From Heliocybe sulcata (lineage: Eukaryota > Basidiomycota > Agaricomycetes > Gloeophyllales > Gloeophyllaceae): a stretch of 64,000 bases of DNA. The notes under the pieces were generated by a model. The model worked only from the letters and a program-made list of their open reading frames with translations, searched no databases and was not told the DNA's origin. The stretch spans positions 921,395-985,394 of the forward strand of contig ML213508.1 of NCBI GenBank assembly GCA_004369045.1, read 5' to 3'. Shown here piece after piece: positions 58,876 through 64,000 of this stretch (its first letter is position 1; every line of letters begins with the position of its first letter). The translations under genes were made by a program, and so were the position numbers.

Positions 58876-61140
58876 CTACTCCGAAAGGGCTGTCGAGACG
58901 CTCATTCCCCATATGCCTTTCGGGTTGATCCATCCAACCCCGCTGAAAAAGTCGTCGGCTTCCTTTTCGCTGTGGCTCACGGTGAGTTCGAAGTCAACTT
59001 CGTCAGGATCATCAACATCGGCGTCATCTGAGCAAAAGAAGTCAGCTGCCAAGACCAATCAACAGTAGCCCTCGTACGTACTGCATGCATCATTGCATTC
59101 AGTCACGAGGGCTCTGCCGTCGAGGTCAAAGAATCGAGCGCTCCTGTCAAGAACATCTGACGTTAGTGATCCAGTCAATGCGTCTGGAACCGAATAGAAC
59201 TCGCCCATCTTCAGCGAACCACGCCCTATAACGGACCACATCTTCCAGCACAAAGCGGGTCTTCTGATCAATTTCTAGCAACTGAACGGGCGGAAGCATC
59301 AACAGGAAGCAGAAGTCCTATCCAATAAACGACACTTACGCCGGAAATCAAACTCTCCTCTGACTCCGATAATTTATGGTTTCTCCTGAGAGCAGCGAAC
59401 TTGACAAACGACAGAGCACAGGCAGGCTCCCAACTTATATACTGTTCAAAATCTAGAAAGCCGCGGTCGAAAAGCATCTACCGGACGAGTAAGTCAAGCC
59501 TTCGCAAAGAAGAAGATGTGCCGCACGTACCTCCCCAGTACGGAGATAAATTATGATACATCCCATAACCCACCAGTCAACCGCAGGGCCAATCATTTCG
59601 TGGCGCCATATTTCAGGGGCAGCGTATTCTTTTGTATAGACGTTCACCGGGTAATAGACCTCGCCTTCTTGGACAGGCCCTTCGTGGAGGTAGGCACCGC
59701 CAAAATCCGTTATACGGACATTCATATTAGCATCGATGAGGATATTTTCCGGCTTGAGGTCGCCATGAATTATTCCCATCTTGTGCAGAGCATCGATACC
59801 CATTGCCTGATCGTGGAGCAGTCAACGAGCAGCATAAAGCGCAGTAATAAGGGGTCCTCACTGTCTGTGCGATCCATCGTCTAATGAAAGGGTCTTGCTT
59901 GCCATTAATCACCACTGTGGCCATGTCCTCCCGAAGAAGGTCCTACAACGTCAAGGATCGTATCAGTAATCGAAAAGAAAGGCTTGCTGCAGCAGCATAC
60001 CATAACGACATATATAGTAGTTTCGTCCTGCAGGAACGCATGGCACTGCATCAGAAAAGGACTAGGGTTCTCTTGAACAGATAGACGCCTGTAAGCGCCC
60101 AGCTCAGCCAGCACGGTCTTATACACTTCGGGGCGCCGGCACAGATCCTTGTCGCACATCTTGTAACATAGGACCTTACCGCTGGAGAGGTCCCTCATCG
60201 TCCATATCTCACCAAAGGCGCCAGAATGGAGTGCGTTGATGTAGCTGACTCGCCAAACTAGAGGTGATATACCAACAGAGCCTGCGATGTCCGTAGGATA
60301 CTCTTTTCTGGACTTGGCGGGAGAGTATGTGAGAGAGTCTTGGGCAGGTATGTCGCGGAGTATCAAGGGCTCCGGATGAAGCGACGACAATCCAGTATCG
60401 TCGGGCTCGTTGACGTCGTTAGAAGACTCGCCTGGATAAAATGGAAGCGGATCTTCACAAACGCTATGGACGACGTCAACGAACTCAAGCCCCGACGCCG
60501 ACACCATGTCCTCCACGGACTCAGAGGGAAAGAACGGGAGGGGATCTTCGTAAGGGTGACCGCCTACTGAGTGTGACTGAACTTCTGGCATCCGCGGCAA
60601 GACGTCTTTCCCAGACTCAGTCGGCCCTTCCAGAGACAGGAGAGCAGGCGCAGGCAATAAAGCTCTTTCATCCGAGAAGTCCACGTCTATGGAGACGACG
60701 CTCATCGGTGGCACGATGCTGTCTGCTGATTCCTCGAGAGAAGTAGTCGTATAGTCGGTCAGCACACCGTCAGGACAATAGCTCGAATTAGCTGGCTGTA
60801 GAGACTCGGTATCCAGTCCACTGGCGTCTGCTTTCGCAGAAGATTCCTGTCCTTCGACTTCTACATCTGCCGGGATGCGCTCGTTTGCATCTGCACCAGA
60901 CCAAGGCCGCTGGAGCTCGTCCCAGATATCATCCGGAAAGATCCAATCCTCTCCTTGCCGCTCCGAAGTGAAGCCATCCTGGCGTTCGCGTTTCCGTGTC
61001 TGATCGATGCAGTCATCGTTCTGGGCGTAAATATCATCCTTCGTCGGCCCCAGACAGATCTCGGACAGTGAAGGGGTCAAAGGCGCGATATTTTCGAAGA
61101 CTAGGGGGTAGGGCTGCTCGGGAACGAAGAGCAGCGACAT
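58876..61140 (-). CDS. protein kinase with long acidic N-terminal region
   Basis: The ATG at 61140 opens MSLLFVPEQPYPLVFENIAP; the first 290 residues are acidic and low in complexity, with repeated EDPLPF(F/Y)P motifs. The kinase domain then shows HSGAFGEIWTM (gly-loop), LCYKMCDKD (Lys), IIHGDLKPENILID (catalytic loop, HGD in place of HRD), ITDFGGAYL (DFG) and YAAPEIWRHE (APE), followed by DWWVMGCII and a C-lobe ending LLEIDQKTRF / YRAWFAEDG. The C-terminal tail is acidic (DDADVDDPDEVDFELTV) and ends WGMSVSTALSE. The last two introns inferred here are only about 35 nt, so the exact 3' structure is less certain. AGC-like by order of motifs; the specific family is not recognised. It may be a distant paralogue of the WW kinase at 5427-7725. 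Confidence 0.8.
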
Positions 61141-63400
61141 GGTGGAGAACAACGCAGATGTGGCAGGTCAATCGATGCTGGCTTATTTATACCCGCGTGC
61201 TTGTGTTTGGGTTCGTGCCACACGATCAGCCAAACGCCACTCGCTTTGACCAGGCACGTGACTCCCGCCAAAGCGTGAGTTCCAACCACATTCAACAATC
61301 GCCGCAAGCCGTCCATATACCACAAAGAAGCAGATAACGGATGTCCAGATCGTCCTTGGCTGCGTAAATTTCTTCAAGTAGGCCAGTGCTTGATATCCCC
61401 GTGCCACGGGCACAGGCACAGTACGAATGCAAAGCGGCTGTTGCAGCTGATTATCCAGATAACGGCGCGAGCGGGCGGCCCTAAAGAGAGGCCTCGCCGT
61501 CGCCGTTCGCCGATGCTATTTGGCGCAGGGAAACTGGAGAGTTGTCTCCAAGTGAGCCTTTGTTTGCCCGTACGTCGACTGCATCCTGGCCACTATGCGT
61601 CGATTGCGTCTGCTTCGTTTGGGAAGGTGGACAAGCCGGGAACACATCCACATTTTGGCCCTAGATTTCCACGTCAAGCAGACGCTGATATCTGTAATCA
61701 GAGGACCTTCCAGATCGCGGTGAGCGCCAGTTCATTCTTTCAGAGACCAAGATACGATACTTGCATCCTGTTTATCAGGTTTAAGAACTCTGTGCATGTG
61801 CAGGAGTACGTCTCTTAATTGCCCGAGGATAGGTGTCACGGATGAGGGCGTTCTTCCATGAGAAGGTCGGCCATATCTGTTGAAGGTCCACGTCCTCGAC
61901 CAGGTATGCCTATCGACGTCACTCGGTCCCATTCTAGTTTTGCCTGGGGGGCGGGGATGGGCAAGGTCATATCGGCCCAGGTGCCAGGTGCAATCCCGCG
62001 CCTTCAGAAGAGGAAAATACAGCATATCTCTTGCGTGTCTCATTCGACGCGGTACGCGGAGTTCCAGAGCCCTATCAAGTCCCGAGACATCCTGGATCAG
62101 ACTCTAAAGATAGCGGAACCGTGAAACTTCGTGGCAGCAATAGGTTGACGAAAAGACGGTGCGGTGTCACCAATAGACGAGACCCTGAGGAACGCGAGAG
62201 CCGAAATGAATTCTGAGGGAGTACATGCTCCGCAGCACCAAGGTTCCTTGCATCGCTGAGACCCAAGACCGATCGTTCCGCCATCACCGTCAAGAGCATC
62301 AAGCACTTCGCATCCTCCATAGTACTGCACTGGCAGCACCGTCAATGGATTGGATCTTGGGGACTACGAGCGGTGGGTTCGGATTGTACCGATGTCCAGA
62401 TGGTGCGTAAACTGCGTGGCATCGCATCTGTCAACCTAACTGATCCACAGCTCGTTCTACTTAGGTCCAGGCAGAGGCAGGTAGTCGTAAACTGCCCAAA
62501 CAACTTGATACCAGAGCAAGTTGCGTTCCCAAGACATGCCATCACAGTCATCGGGCGTACCGCAACGTCTCGTCGGCACCGTGTAGGTCCGCGGTAGAGG
62601 GACGGCCATGGAAACTTTGGGATCCGAGTCCGCTGCGACTGGCTGGATGGCGGACCGCGTCGCCTGGAGAAGAGAAATTCAGTCGTGCCCTATCGATGGC
62701 AGCATCGTGACAAGGAGCCTGCGCCGGTAAAACCTGGACAAGTCGCTGTCGCTCTGTTTCCGAGAAGCCTAGTTCTTGGGCCTTACTACACGTTCTAAGG
62801 GTAGTCGGTCGCTGGGCCGTTCGACCCGTGCTCGCCTATGGTGCCGTACGCGACATTCCGAGAGGCTGCCTAAATGGAGGATCTCCCTTCGCAAGAACGC
62901 AAACAGTAAGACCAAGCGGACAGAAGTAAAGAGTCTCATATACAGTCACTCGACGATGGTCAAGTACTCCTGAGGCCTGAATATAGGCGACGCTGGTCGC
63001 CATGTTTCTTGCTTGAATACACGAGCAAGATAGGGCCATCCTGGGAATGGATGCGGGTGTTGTTCTGTCACCGTCACGAGTCACAGCTCAAGAACCCCGC
63101 TCAAAATGAAATCGTCTCCTAATTGGCTCCCGGACTATCCACCACCCTAAAGGACCAGGTTAAGTTTGATGGGAGGGTAGCTGCTTCCTGATTTCATTAT
63201 CCAACAACTGTGAAACTGAATCTCAGTTTGCCGAGGTCGCCGCAGCCCTAGCCGCTGTGCGTACAGTGAGAGTCCGCTTACCGTCCGTTCATTGCAGGCT
63301 TACAGCATGAAGAGACAAAGCACCAGGTCGCACTTGAAATAACTCCACCCCACTGTCCACAATGGAAGGATCGAAGATATGAATTCGGTCGCGAAGTAGC
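61141..63400. other. gene-poor region
   Basis: Several frames of 60-140 codons on both strands, none with a recognised domain or a clean splice pattern. A plus-strand stretch near 62384-62597 (VRKLRGIASVNLTDPQLVLL) looks coding-like but ends without support. Possibly relics of genes or of mobile DNA. Confidence 0.3.
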
Positions 63401-63499
63401 TGCGTATTCTGCCTTACAGGGCGATATGATCATATCGATTGTAGTATCTGGTGCGGCCGAAACATGACAACAACTTCCAGATGGATCTGAATATGCTCC

Positions 63500-64000
63500 G
63501 GCGGGATATCTTGGGCGGCCAATCGATACCTCGCTTTCATGAGGAATCTGAAATTTCTGAAGGCTGTTCTGTAGCGTCTCTCGCTTGGAGACACCTTCGA
63601 AGAACGGGGGAATCGTTGGTTGGCTCTAGAGAAGGTCAAGAAGGCAATCGATAGACCCCAAGTAGGCCTGGTCCAAAATTTCCACCGGTGGGACATGCAG
63701 AACCCGCATTTCGCTGTGCGCCTCCTACGATCTCCTAGGCTCGAAACGCTCGTCAGCCTAACGCCGTAGTCTCTGACCTATGGTGCAAGCTTACTGGCCG
63801 CACTGGGCTAAGTTCTCTAAGAGCCCCAGTTGGGAAGGTGCGAATGAAGCTACTGGCCGCATTAAGCCCCGACACCTTTACATTCACCTCAATGCGGACT
63901 TAGCACACTTAGCACATGCCGTATACAAGGCCGCCGAAGACATCTGAAGTTTCTCCACCTGGTGAGATTCGACGATGCCAAGCTGACGGCGATCAAATGG
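63500..64000 (+). other. possible coding fragments, gene running off the window
   Basis: In plus frames the segments AANRYLAFMRNLKFLKAVL, KKAIDRPQVGLVQNFHRW, VRLLRSPRLETLVSL and, at the very end, HLKFLHLVRFDDAKL read like parts of a leucine-rich F-box-type protein, a large family in Agaricomycetes. Frames are interrupted, so this may be a spliced gene continuing to the right or a decayed copy. The family call is tentative. Confidence 0.2.

Overview
The window reads as nuclear DNA of a filamentous basidiomycete, most likely an Agaricomycete. The genes are dense in short introns (about 50-65 nt, GT-AG with CTAAC/CTGAC-type branch sites), and coding density is high on both strands. The content fits a mushroom-forming fungus: cytochrome P450s, a basidiomycete-type sesquiterpene synthase relic, winged-helix O-methyltransferases, Dal5-like transporters and serine/proline-rich coiled-coil proteins. 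No rRNA, CRISPR or bacterial operon signal was seen. Coordinates of many exons were worked out by hand from reading frame and splice sites. Exon sums given in the entries are phase-consistent.

Layout. 1-11.4 kb: the 3' end of an unrecognised gene (+), a 14-exon P450 (-), a HIG1/Rcf1-type mitochondrial protein (-), a WW-domain protein kinase (-), a DUF1774-like membrane protein (-), a 670-bp hAT-like MITE, and ISD11 (+). 12-17.7 kb: a tandem duplication carrying two amidohydrolase genes and their promoters. 18.3-20.2 kb: a fumarylacetoacetate-hydrolase/alpha-beta-hydrolase fusion. 20.5-21.3 kb: a serine/proline-rich hypothetical gene.

22-35.5 kb looks like a specialised-metabolism cluster: a broken sesquiterpene synthase interrupted by a 1,275-bp Mutator-like element, a membrane-anchored serine beta-lactamase-family protein, two paralogous 457-aa O-methyltransferases with identical exon sizes, and between them an intact 15-exon P450. 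36.6-42.4 kb holds a SMUBP2/Hcs1-type helicase (+) converging on a Dal5-family MFS transporter (-).

43.2-48 kb encodes the cohesin STAG/Scc3 subunit (+). 48.3-58 kb holds two large disordered coiled-coil proteins (-), separated by about 3 kb containing an AT-rich island. 58.9-61.1 kb encodes a second unusual protein kinase (-). The last 2.9 kb is gene-poor with only weak coding fragments.

Housekeeping genes (ISD11, HIG1, helicase, cohesin) therefore alternate with accessory segments that show duplication, transposon insertion and gene decay. The main points for follow-up are the two transposons with intact target-site duplications, the transposon-split terpene synthase beside a complete tailoring-enzyme set, the GC-AG introns in the duplicated genes, and two fusion architectures (FAH-ABH and WW-kinase).
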